From: Gymnogyps californianus
Lineage: Eukaryota > Chordata > Aves > Accipitriformes > Cathartidae
Direction: 5' to 3'
Length of the DNA: 64,000 nucleotides
Assembly: GCF_018139145.2 (NCBI RefSeq)
Contig: NC_059478.1
Span: 4,712,001 to 4,776,000 of the forward strand
In this document: piece by piece, positions 13,623-23,800 of the stretch
Numbering within the stretch: the stretch's first letter is position 1
Layout of the letters: every line of letters starts with the position of its first letter
Made by a program: the position numbers and the translations under genes
The notes under the pieces: generated by a model
Databases searched by the model: none
Seen by the model: only the letters and a program-made list of their open reading frames with translations
What the model was told of the DNA's origin: nothing

Positions 13623-14072
13623 GGCTAGGAAGAAACCAGCCCAAGTACTTTGTATGGCCCCTATAAACTACCGGAGCCCTGACCCGAGGGAGCAAGCCAA
13701 ACGCTGTGTGGCGGAGCATAAGGAGCTGTAATGAATTCAGAGTGTCCACCAGGCTTTAATAAAGTCCTTCTGCAGAGGCTATTAAGGGAACTAAGACGAG
13801 AGGTGGAAGTTTGTTACAGATCAGAAATGGTCTAGAAGACGAGAAAAAGATAAAAGAGCCGAGCAGTGATGCAGGCATCCGACGGGGTGGAGAGCCTGGG
13901 ACATCTCCTATGGGGCACGCGCCCCAGAGAAGGGGCTGGACCGGCTGGACCGTGTGGGGGGCTGCAGGAGGATGCGCCGTGCCTGTCCTCAGGAGCTGGG
14001 TTGGTTTTAAAGCAGAAGCTAAACCTCATTCATCCCCCGTGTGGGCGTTCATTCAAAACGAAAGCTGCCTTC

Positions 14073-14099
14073 GATGCTGAAGATGCTGAAGATGCTGAT
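14073..14099. repeat. 9-bp tandem repeat (3 copies)
   Basis: GATGCTGAA at 14073 and 14082, then GATGCTGAT at 14091. A simple local triplication. Confidence 0.9.
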
Positions 14100-14549
14100 G
14101 CCATCTCCCTCCCGACAGCATCCAGCCTGTGCGTTAACAACACAGCCTTTAATCCCCCCGCCAAAAGGCTGGGTTTACCCCGGCTCAGCCTTACCGATGC
14201 CTCCAGGCACCCCGCTGCTGCTCAGAGCCCGTGTACCACAGCTCCATCGTGGAGTTTCACCCAGCTCCGTCCCGATTTTCAACCCGCATTGGCTCGGGGG
14301 GTTGTTTTGGAGGTGCTGTGGGGACATCCCTGCCTCTCCTCGGGGCACCAGCTTTGGGTCTACCCCTTGCTGAGAGGGCGAGGATGACCTTTCCCAAAGG
14401 CAAACCAAGCCCCTGGGGTATCCAGGAATTGAGGGGGGGTTACACCCCACCAGGCCCCCCCAGTCCCACCCAGCTTCATGCCTCCGAGCCCCCGGTGTGA
14501 GGGCGGCAAATCCCCGGTGCCTCCGAAACCCTGCCCTGCTGGGATGGAT

Positions 14550-14640
14550 TTTTTTAATTGGATTGTGACAAATATTTAATACCTAATAGAGCTCACACCA
14601 GCACAGTTAATTAAGAAGGTGACTAATCCAATTCACTCGT
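14550..14640. promoter_or_regulatory. AT island framed by inverted AATTGGATT
   Basis: AATTGGATT (14556-14564) and its exact reverse complement AATCCAATT (14625-14633) bracket a 60-bp AT-rich core containing ATATTTAATACCTAATA and GTTAATTAAG. GGATTA/TAATCC-like ends resemble OTX/bicoid-class cores. Candidate regulatory element by pattern only. Confidence 0.25.
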
Positions 14641-15989
14641 GGGAGCGCAGGAAGAGAGGAGCGGGAGGGAAGGAGCCTGCGTGCGGGGGGACAATAGCGG
14701 GGAGGGCACAGGAGATGGGAAAAAATCAGCTCAGCTGCTATTACCCTTCATTTCGTTTTGTGTGCGTGCATAAACAATGAAGAAGGACTTCTCTTCCCTG
14801 TTTTCTCTTCCCCTTGCAAGCGTCAGAGCTGCTGAGTAAATGCTGAGCTGTCTCAGGCTCTGTGTGAGCATCGCCGGGGTACCAGCCCAGTGGAGGGTAG
14901 AAATTCATGGCAGGTCAGATGCTGGCAGCTGAAGGCTGCTTGGGACTCAGCCATAGAGATGCCCACAGCCCAAATCTTGCTCTTTATTTTAAAACACCCC
15001 CTAGGTGTTTTTCCAGCTCTGGATGGGATGCCGAGACCCGGACACCCCAGAGCATCCCCCCTCCGCACGGGACTCCCCTGCAAGGCTGGTCCCAGGCACG
15101 TCGGGCCAGCAGAGCCAGCTGTGGCAACATCTGTATGCCACTCACTCCCCGTCCCCCCGGAGTTGATAAATAAAACAAGTGGAGTTATTTTGGCCCCGGG
15201 GACAGGGCCGTCTCCCGGAGCACAGAGCCGCTCTTTCTCCGTCTCTCCGCGGCGCTGGAGTTCATTGTTATTCCCCAGTGGAGAACAGGACGTGGATTGA
15301 GCCGAGGTCCCCATCTGCGGCGGAGAGCGGGAGAGAGACTCTCTTCATATTAGCGCCTAACGGCATCAATAGCGCTTTTAAATGAAGCCCCAGGGGGAAA
15401 CAAAAGGCCGGAGTGGGGAAGAGCGTGATGGCGAAGGCGGAGAGGGATGGGGGGGGGACAGGGACAGAGCCAGGGGAGGAGGGGGGAGCAGGATGAGCTG
15501 GAGAGGAAGACGAGGGGGGAAAACAGAAACGAAGCAGCTCTGTATAAACCATGTTTCCTACCAAAACAAGGCAGCTGGAGGACCTCGGGATGCAGGCGGC
15601 AGTGCCACGAGTGCTGGGTACCAGGGATGCTGGTAACGTCACCCGCCTCCGGCTCAGCCGTTGCCCATTGCCACCCGCCCAGCAGGGAAGCGCCCTGCAT
15701 GTTAATCAGTGTCCTGCTGCAATTAGTCTTCATTATGCAAGGCTAGCAAAAGGAGACGCCGCTTTAGCAAAATGGCAAGCGAATGGGTTAAAATTGGGGA
15801 GGAAAAAAAAAACCCCAACAACCCGAAGGAAAACCAACCCACCTCTGCCCGGGGTTGCTACCAGCCTGGGGCCAGCGGCACCCACGGGCAGCACCAAAAG
15901 CACCTGCTGGGACCCTGTCGGTCATCCCGGGGTGCACGGGGCGATGGGTGCGCGTCAGGCAGACGTGGGGAGGAGGCGATGACAGCATC

Positions 15990-16240
15990 AAGTAATTAAT
16001 GAGGAATTACACGGAGGGTTCATCCCTCCTGCGGCCGGGAGTAAAGAGTCCCCCGGGGCGCTCCCGCATCGTCCCCCTTGCAGGAAATAATTACTTAAGT
16101 TAAAATTATTTACTAAATGAGGGAATTCTTGGCATGCTATCTCAGAGCTGTTTGCCCGGTTTACTTTGTTACTAGTGCTACATAATAAATTAACTGTGTA
16201 ATTAAAGATAAGTTTAATGCTGATGCTTTGCAGAGGGATT
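15990..16240. promoter_or_regulatory. AT-rich island with clustered TAATTA-type sites
   Basis: AGTAATTAATGAGGAATTAC lies at 15,991-16,010. Further AT-rich words, including AATAATTACTTAAG and TAAATTAACTGTGTAATTAA, occupy 16,085-16,230. The flanks are strongly GC-rich, so the contrast fits a conserved non-coding element. Conservation was not tested. Confidence 0.25.
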
Positions 16241-16345
16241 TTCTTTCAAGTCTCTGTGCAAGTATAAGCATCCCTTCTAAAAACACACGCACGTGAGTGT
16301 CGCATCGGGGGGGGGCGAACCCTGCACCGCGGCCGTAGGCAGAGA

Positions 16346-16375
16346 CAGGCAGGGCCAGGCAGGGCCAGGCAGGGC
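16346..16375. repeat. 10-bp tandem repeat (3 copies)
   Basis: CAGGCAGGGC is repeated three times in a row. Related CAGGCAGGGCT units recur 640 bp downstream. Confidence 0.9.
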
Positions 16376-16985
16376 ACCGATCCCCCATGACAAATATTGA
16401 GTCCCTTTAGCACCAGCGTGTCCCCTTGGGGAGCCCCTCGCTCCCCCAAGGGACAACAACCAGATCGAACCAAATCAATCTGCGTTTTAATTACCGGCCG
16501 TGCTCTCGCCGTGGGGATGCTGAGCCGTCTGCAGTGTGAGCTCGGCCGCCAGCAGCCGAAATCGCCTCCGGTGGAGATCCCTGCTTGTCCCCCGTGTTAT
16601 TTAGCAGGGACACGGATGTGGTCCATCAATAGGACCTATTCCCGGCCGCGGTGCTTGGCAAGGCGAGGCTGCAAAACCTCACGGGGATTAAAGGACTCAT
16701 CCACCAGAAAAATAAGGAAAATAAAAAATGCACTTTAGGAATCCACGTTTTCAGCGATTTCTGCTGACTAACACAATTTCATCCGAAACGAAGGAAGCCA
16801 ACGGGTAAATGGCTCGAGAGCTTTGCTGGGAAACAATTCCCTGTTGGAGATGATGCTCTAGGACCGCAATGTTGGGACTTGAACCCCAAGGGTGGGGACC
16901 ACGAGGGGCTGCGTGACCCAGGGCACGCTCTGCTCCTCCTGCTTGCTCACCCATCCTGCACCCACCACCCCGCTCCAGCGCAATA

Positions 16986-17030
16986 CAGGCAGGGCTCGGT
17001 GCAGGCAGGGCTCGGTGCAGGCAGGGCTCA
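16986..17030. repeat. 16-bp tandem repeat (about 2.7 copies)
   Basis: CAGGCAGGGCTCGGTG at 16986 and 17002, with a partial third copy from 17018. It shares its first ten bases with the repeat at 16346. Confidence 0.9.
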
Positions 17031-19735
17031 GGGGTCACCTCCCCTGCTAGCGATGAGCTCGGAAAGCCAAAGCCCAGCCTTTCCCCATGCCGGCTGTTGG
17101 TGGGGGCAGCCGTCTCCGAGCGCCTGCTTCCCGCCGCAGGCAGCCCGGCACGGTCCAAACGCGTCGGTATCGACTCGGCAATCAATTTTCAGATCCCAGG
17201 CAGCCAGGCCAAGGAAGAGTAATTACGCCAGCCAGCTGTGTGCTCCAGCTAATGCAAACGGAGCAGCTTTCCCTCGGGACATTGCCTCGCATCCCACGAT
17301 GGAGGGCTCTGAAACAGAAAGGGGTGCCGGGCGGGCAGAGTTAAGGCTGTTTTCCTTCCTCCGGGGAGAATATTTGCACTTCGGAGGGAGAGCCAGCACT
17401 CACTGGAGCATCTCTGCTCCCCAGGCACCTCTCCAGCCCCATCCACAGCCCCCAGCCCCGCACGATCCCAAGCGGGATCTTCTCCCCAAACGAGTGAGAG
17501 GAAGAGGAGGGAGCCGCCCTGGGGATGAAGGACAGAACGCTGAAATAATTTCTCCCTCCCGTGATGCCTCTCGTGAGCGGAGGGGAAGGAGAGAGGCAAC
17601 CCCTCGCCTCTGCCAGACCCCTCTCCTGGAGGACAGCCTTTACCAAAGGACATTTCTACATTTGTAGTAGCTACATGCGCTTCATTTCCCCAAAGCGTGG
17701 GTGATTTTGAGATCTCCTCCAAAAGGAGAAAGAGTTCCAGCTGGGCCAAGGGAAGCGAGGTGGGTTGGCAACATCCCCCACCCACCCAGATACCAATTAA
17801 ACACCCCTGAATAATTCCTCTGACGATGACCCACACGACCACACGCTAGCAGGAGGCTTCAAATCTCGTCCTCCCGTGGTGGCTTGCTGTGGAGGACAAG
17901 CGCTGGGGCTCTGCCCGCCCTGGGAAAAGAGATGAGGGGCAGAAATGCCTGCCAAAAAGCCCTTATTTAGCAAAAGAGCTGAGAGAGGGGCAGGGAGGAG
18001 GCAGTAGGTGGTAGCTGGGATGGGTCCTAGCTTGTCCTGGGACACGGTGCCCCCAAACCCCAAGAGCTTTTAGAAGAAAAATGTTCAGATGAAGGTCTCT
18101 GCTCACCAGACCTCCTAGAGACAAGGACCTCAGGGAGCCCATACCACTTCTGCTGTCCTTTTTGCTGGGGGTTTTGAGGGGACCTGGATGCTTTCCTACA
18201 CCCAGCCACCCCAGGGAGTGTGGGGGAAGAATTCAGCGTCCCTGGGATTTCCACCCCACCGGCAAATCTGGCAGCAACCGGCCATGGGGTATCAAAACCC
18301 ATATCCATGAGGGTCCCCAGCATGGGGAGGAGGAGAAGGGATGTGTGACATCCCGCAGCCATCACACCTCCACCTGCCCCGTGTTTTCCAACCTCTACTG
18401 ACTCGGATGCTTACGTGCCGGCAGGACGAGCTCACCACGCCAGCTTATTAAAAGCATTGCGTTTTACTGAAGGCGGCTGGCTGAAGCCAGGAGACATAAG
18501 CAAGGCAGCTGCCAGCTTCGCTGCCTGCACCTTGCCAGTGCTGCTGCCCTGTGGATGCTTTACCGGGGTGAAATGTGCCGCCTTATGGAAATACAAGGCT
18601 TTGACATTGCAAAGCATCAAGGAAAATAGAGGGGAAAAAAAAAGAACCAATTACCTGGGGCTCATCAAGGAGCTGCCGGGAGAGATTGCGACGGGTAATT
18701 ATAAAGGGAAAATAAAATCAAGCTCTGAGATGAGGATGACAAGCTGGGGGGACTGGGAAGGCGCAGGAGGAGAGGGGCTCCCCGCACCCCGCGGCAGCCC
18801 GTGGGTGGGAGGTTTGGTGCTGAGATTTTGGCGCGGAAGGATGTTCCTTTGAATATTAATTCGGTCGGAAAACTCCCCAAGCAGGTCCGGAGGCCAAGAG
18901 GCGGGTGGGGACGTGATGTCTCAACAGGCAGCGCCGAGCCAGCTGCCAGCTCCAGCTGCCCGTCCCTGGGCTGGATCAGTCCAACAACTCCAAACTTTGG
19001 GGCTATTTCAGGGAATACCATCATCAATTAACTAGTGCAGGGATGCTGCTGCCCCAGCGGGAAGGGGCTCGCCCACCCATGCTCCGACTCCCTCCTTCGG
19101 CCAGGGAATAGCAGGGAGGGGTGGAGGGGAGAGGCCCTTTCAATCCCCATGAAACCCAGTTGAAGCAGGTCCCCTCGAGGGCTGCGGGAGCAGAGGCAGC
19201 CGATGGGGACAATCTTTAACTGAAGGTCAGCTGAAATGGTGCTGGGCACCCCGGGATTCGTTTCAGGCACATCGGTAAGGAAGGCTTGACCTGCCTTGCG
19301 AGACATGCGAGAGAGCGCTGGGGGGAAAAATCCCTTCCAGAACAAGGGACGGACAAACGGCACCTGCCAAACCTGCCTCATATTTTCTATTGTATTTTTT
19401 TTAATTTCCTATCCCTATCCTTTCTTATTTCCTTATTTTATTTCTTGCACAGCAAGGGTGACACCGGGCTGAGAGCAGTGAAGTGGGTTAGGGGAGATCA
19501 GGAACTAATCACGCTGTTGAACAGGTCCCGTAGAGACCTTGAGCTTCAAGCACTTAATGCCATCAAATTTAGCAGCCACCTCCCAGTAACTCCAGCCAGA
19601 AAACTGGGCACAGTTAGAGACTAGTTCCCAAGAGCTGGGAGGATTCAAGAGGTACCAGGCTTTGCCCTCGCTGGGATTTTAACCCTGGCCTGGCCATAGG
19701 ATGCTGCTCCCCTGGCTGGGACCACCCTACGGGGA
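17031..19735. other. Gene-free sequence
   Basis: No exon or repeat family recognised. Open frames up to 262 codons here are compatible with GC-rich, stop-poor composition and lack recognisable domains. Confidence 0.5.
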
Positions 19736-19739
19736 GAAG

Positions 19740-20000
19740 CAGCATCTAATGACATTGACATTTAGTTTCTCATTACAGGCGCAATTAAAAGGAGAGAGGA
19801 TTACGGGTGACGGCCGCGCTGTGTCCCCTTCCCTTGGCCGCCACGCGCTGCCTTTATCTCTTCTGCCTGGGCAGTTCCACCGATGGATTGACTTCTTCCC
19901 CTGCCTAATTTATGGCTCCTTTATGTTTGTTTATATAATATGGTTAAACATCTACTTTACACCCTGCATGCTTGTACTTGCTAATTAGCATTTTTCTCAG
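19740..20000. promoter_or_regulatory. AT-rich island with perfect palindrome
   Basis: Contains TTATGTTTGTTTATATAATA (forkhead-like TGTTTGTTTA) and the exact 10-bp palindrome GCTAATTAGC at 19980-19989. It is flanked by GC-rich DNA. Candidate regulatory element by pattern only. Confidence 0.25.
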
Positions 20001-21749
20001 CGTTTATTGCATTCGCTACGCGCTCCGGCAAGATGAACGGAAGGAGGGAGAGGGCTGGGAGCCCCATAGGCACCCTGCACCCGGGGCAGGAGCCGCAGCC
20101 CCCAGCCTGCCCCAGCCCAGCAGGTTTGGGTGCCCGTCCCCTGCCCAGAGCTGCGGATGAAGCTGTTGGCAGCCAGAGCTGCGGCTGTGTTGGGGAAGGG
20201 CTCCCCTAGGATTTACTTCTGCCTCCTGACATGGTCCTTGGGCTGCTTTAGGGGGGACTGGGGAGTCTGGAGCATCACCGTAGAGGGAACAGCAAGAGAT
20301 CTGTGTCCCTCCCCACGGCTGCTGCCCTGCAGTGACAAACCATCCCTGCAGCCTTCTGTCCTCACCTTGCTGATGCTCAAAGCCACCTGCTGAGTCCCTT
20401 TGAGCGGGTTTGGGGTGCAGGGCAGGGTGGGGAGTTCTCCAGGGGGGTGGCTAGAGCCCCCCCTTGTACCCCATGAGCAGCCCCGCGGACACAGGGAGCC
20501 CAGCCTGTCCCTGCCCGCAGAGCCACCTCCACTCGCCAGGAACTGAGCCCAGAGGAAACCCCAGCCTCAGCCCAAAACAGACCTTCTCCTCAGCCTTGGT
20601 TTGCCAGGATTTACAGCCAAATATCCCCCCCTCCCCCAGCACCAGCATGATGAGCCCTGGCAACCAGCACTGTATCTTCCAGTCCCGGCAGTATGGATCT
20701 ATATATGGATCCATACCACCCCGGGGCCCAACTCTGCCCCGTGGCCCCAGTAAAAGCCCCAGACCCTGAGGAGTCACCACCTCTTGCTGCCCAGGTATGC
20801 GGGGGGGACCTGCTCCTCCCAGCAGGCTGGCAGAGCCGGCGTTGCTCCGCGGCCCCTCTCTCCCACCGAGCCTGCCTGTCCGGCATCCCGGCCTGGGGCT
20901 TCACACCCCATCACTGTGAGCACGGACCTGAGAGTCAAATAAACAGCCAGGCTCATGCTCCACCAAAGGTGCAGGAAAACCCTCCTCTGACCCCTCTGCC
21001 TGCCTGCCCAGCCTCCTCCTCCTGCCCATTCCCCGTGCTGCAGTTTCCCTGCCTGCAGACACATGTCCCACGGGGGTGTGATGCGGGGGGGGCAGCCACA
21101 GGGACGTGTCCGGCAGAAAGTGACCCCCAAATCTGGCCCTTCCTTGAGACCCCAATGCCCCCACAGGAGGGGATATCTAGTCTCAGCCGACACAGGGAAA
21201 GGAGAGCTTACAGTGGCGAGGCACTCCCCATTTCCATCCAGGAGGGCAGGATACAGGGATGCTTCTTTCCGCCAAGCTCCGCAGTGCCTTGGCGAACCCC
21301 TTGCCTCTCCGGGAAGCATCCCCCACCGGGCTCAGCCTCCTCCTCCTCTCCGGACAGATGGATTCTGCCAGAAGCCGTAACAGGTAACTGCTAACGAAGC
21401 ACGCCTAATTAACGTGTGCCTCATGAAACACCCTCACCGCCCCTTCCTCCAGATGCTCGGCCACCCCTCCGCTCAGCGGTGACCTCGCCAGACGAGCGCT
21501 CCGCTCCCTGGCTTTACAAGTCGCAGCTCAGCGCAGGCTCAGGGAGCATCTTTCAGCCCAAAGCTCTCAGATGGCCCCTTCCAGGGGTCAGCTCTCCTAG
21601 CGAAAGGCACCGTCGCTGCCCGCAAAGGTATTCCTGAGCAGGCAGGAGAGGAGGCAAAAATCCCATTCAAACTTTGGTGAATTGAAGCAGAAAGCTGGGC
21701 TTAAGGCTCAGCGGAGAGCCTGGGTGGTCTTCGTGTCCACCAGCAGCAT
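20001..21749. other. Gene-free GC-rich sequence left of the CpG island
   Basis: C-rich sequence with long frames on both strands (up to 233 codons) and no recognisable domain. It holds the 9-bp inverted repeat at 20691-20716. Confidence 0.5.
20691..20716. repeat. Perfect 9-bp inverted repeat
   Basis: GTATGGATC (20691-20699) and GATCCATAC (20708-20716) are exact reverse complements with an 8-nt TATATATG loop, standing in a GC-rich context. Confidence 0.9.
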
Positions 21750-22146
21750 CTACGGGCAGCCGGCAGCCGTGTGCGGGAGGGAAAGGCTGCGCAGGGTTGT
21801 TTCCACCCCGCCTGGAGTTAGGGATGCTGCTTCCCCCGCGGCCGCCGGCACGGCCCTGCGGGGAATCGGGCTGCGCTCAGCCCTCGGCGGAGGGGAGCCG
21901 TGGGCAGGAGGAGGGAGGGAACGGGGTGAGAAGGAGAGATGAAGCATGGGCTTGACGGGGAGAGGGTGTGAATGAGGGCTCCCCCCCCCCCCAGCACTGC
22001 CTGCGAGTATGCAGCAAGAAACCTCCTCCCCTCCCCGAAACGGTCTCCTCTCTCCGTATGACGCAGGTGCCAAGAACCGAATTTCTTTAACCTCATTCCA
22101 GCAACAAAAGGAACTTGCAGAAAGTGCAGGCAGCCTTTGCCCCCCT

Positions 22147-22162
22147 CCCCCCCCCCCCCCCC
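22147..22162. repeat. Poly-C run
   Basis: Sixteen consecutive C residues inside a longer C-rich block, within the CpG island. Length is likely to vary and to be error-prone in sequencing. Confidence 0.9.
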
Positions 22163-22325
22163 GAAAAAAATCAAACCCACCCCCCCTTCCCCTGCACAGC
22201 CCCCGTGGCCGGGCCGGGGAGACTCCGCACCGCGGCGGGGGAACCGCGGGTCCCTTCCCACCGCCGCTTCCCTCCGCGCCCAACTCCGCGCCTCGCTGCC
22301 CAGCCGCGGGGATGGAGAGGGGAGG

Positions 22326-22403
22326 CACACACGGACACAGACACGGGCGGACACACGGACACACACACGGACACAGACACGGGCGGACACACGGACACAC
22401 ACA
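22326..22403. repeat. 36-bp tandem repeat in CpG island (2.1 copies)
   Basis: A 36-bp unit beginning CACACACGGACACAGACACG occurs at 22326-22361 and again, exactly, from 22362, ending in a partial third start near 22403. Each unit has its own internal CACGGACA sub-repeats. Confidence 0.95.
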
Positions 22404-22500
22404 GCGCGCAGACGGCCGGGGGGCCGGGGCGCGGTCGCCCGCGGGGCTGGGAATGCGCGGAGAAGCGAAGCGCGGGCACCCGCGGAGCGCGGAGAAGCGG

Positions 22501-22664
22501 AGCCCGGAGCGCGGCCGCCCGCGGAGCGCGGAGCAGTGCAGCGGGGGGAGCCTGGAGAGCGGAGCCGCGGAGGAGCCGCGGAGCTCAGAGCTCGGAGCCC
22601 GAAGCGCGGAGCTCGGAACGCGGAGCGCGGAAGCCCGGAGCGCGGCCGCCCGCGGAGCGCGGAG
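22501..22664. repeat. 33-bp direct repeat pair within GCGGAG-rich tract
   Basis: An exact 33-bp match joins 22501-22533 and 22632-22664, offset 131 bp. Both copies contain CCCGGAGCGCGGCCGCCCGC. The DNA between and around them (about 22,440-22,690) is a degenerate GCGGAGC/GCGCGGA low-complexity tract, so the pair probably arose by slippage or segmental duplication inside it. Confidence 0.9.
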
Positions 22665-22914
22665 GAGCGCGGGGCGCGGAGCTGTCCGCGGTGCTGAGGA
22701 CACTCACCGGGCCGGGCCGGGCCGGGCCGGCGCCTCCTGCCGCCGCCGGGAAGAAAGTGGGGCGGCCCCGCTCCGGCGGGGTCCCCGGGCTCGGCCTGGC
22801 GCCTTGCCTGGCGCCGGCAGCCCCGCTGGCTGCTGCGGGGGAGAGGAGCGACCCCGAGACTGCCTCGCTGCCGCTCCCTCCCCTGCTTAAATTTCAGCAG
22901 CTTGGTGGTGGTGG

Positions 22915-22949
22915 TTTTTTTTTTTTTCCTCTTTTTTTTTTTTTTTTTT
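22915..22949. repeat. Poly-T runs (T13 and T18)
   Basis: Thirteen T (22915-22927) and eighteen T (22932-22949) separated by CCTC, following a GGT triplet repeat. This sharply interrupts the CpG-rich sequence. Confidence 0.9.
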
Positions 22950-23270
22950 CCTTCCCCTTGCTCTCCCCTCTTCTCCCTCCGCTCCCCGCTCCGGGCTCTC
23001 CCAGCACGCAGCCACCTAGTGGGCAGAGGCGGGAGGAAAATCCCACCCGCAAACCCACGCGGCACCGCCGCATCCCCTCCCACTGTCCCCCGTCCCCCAC
23101 CCCCGGCCAGTCCTGCCGCCCCCGGGCTGCCCCACCGGGACACACACCCACCCACCCACCCTGCCACGGCCACGCACCTCCCGCCGCCGGGTGTGGGCTC
23201 CCAAAGGAGCGAAGCGACTGGAAAAGAAAGTGAGGGGGAGGGAAAGGGGCCACGCACCAAAATGGGATGC

Positions 23271-23304
23271 AAAACAAACAAACAAACAAACAAACAAACA
23301 AAAA
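23271..23304. repeat. (CAAA)n microsatellite
   Basis: About seven AAAC/CAAA tetranucleotide units lie between the CpG island and the CR1 copy that begins near 23,366. Confidence 0.95.
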
Positions 23305-23365
23305 CAGTGAGAGCCAACTGAGTTTGGCCTCAGCCTGACTGGGGCTCTGAATGCGAACCAGCGTG

Positions 23366-23800
23366 GCCACGAAAATGGTCAGCGGGCTGGAGCACCTCCC
23401 CTATGAGAACAGGCTGAGAGAGTTGGGGTTGTTCAGCCTGGAGAAGAGAAGGCTCCGGGGAGACCTTCTAGCAGCCCTTCAGTACTTAAGGGGGGCCTAC
23501 AAGAAAGATGGGGACAGACCTTGTAGCAGGAGAGTCTGCTAGGGGTAATGGTTTTAAACTAAAAGAAGATAGATTCAGATTGGATATAAGGAAGAAATTT
23601 TTTACAACGAGGGTGGTGGAACACTGGAACAGGTTGCCCAGAGAGGTGGTAGATGCCCCATCCCTGGAAACACTCAAGGTCAGGCTGGACGGGGCTCTGA
23701 GCAACCTGATCTAGTTGAAGATGTCCCTGCTCATTGCAGGGGGGTTGGACTAGCCGACCTTTAAAGGTCTCTTCCAACCCAAACCATTCTATGATTCTAT
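23366..23800 (+). mobile_element. CR1 LINE 3' end, 5'-truncated
   Basis: This copy holds the last part of CR1 ORF2 and the 3' UTR. The first frame reads [19 protein letters not shown] and continues through an [11 protein letters not shown] segment. After a frameshift near 23,515-23,545 the second frame reads RLDIRKKFFTTRVVEHWNRL and ends at the stop near 23,714. The 3' UTR carries GGGGGGTTGGACTAG and CTTCCAACCC and ends in CCATTCTATGATTCTAT at 23,800, the CR1 terminal octamer repeat. Strong 5' truncation is usual for CR1. The copy sits just downstream of the CpG island and a CAAA microsatellite and is better preserved at its 3' terminus than the copy at 35.2 kb. Confidence 0.95.

Larger units (their letters stand above)
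21750..23225. promoter_or_regulatory. CpG island, candidate promoter
   Basis: The densest CpG stretch in the window, with GCGGCCGC octamers at 22511 and 22642, GGGCCGGGCC runs near 22,705-22,730 and many GCGC and CGCG words. It produces very long open frames on both strands (up to 499 codons) simply because stop codons are rare. CpG islands of this size usually mark promoters. No first coding exon is recognisable, so neither strand nor gene can be assigned. By human synteny (from memory), the neighbour beyond the COP1 3' end is TNR, transcribed in the same direction as COP1, so a non-coding first exon of TNR on the minus strand is one possibility. There is no direct evidence for it. Confidence 0.6.

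Noticed and set aside
16879..17667. 262-codon plus-strand frame with long minus-strand counterparts
   Set aside because: Both strands are open over the same GC-rich DNA. The peptide is low in complexity and matches nothing I know.
571..21749. TNR coding exons on the minus strand, expected by synteny
   Set aside because: None of the frames resembles the tenascin EGF-like, fibronectin type III or fibrinogen-like segments. Only non-coding TNR sequence could be present.
21818..23317. 499-codon minus-strand frame and 372- and 293-codon plus-strand frames
   Set aside because: They overlap on both strands across the CpG island, are made of Arg/Pro/Gly/Ser-rich or repeat-derived peptide, and contain no domain. 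Rare stop codons in CpG-rich DNA explain them.
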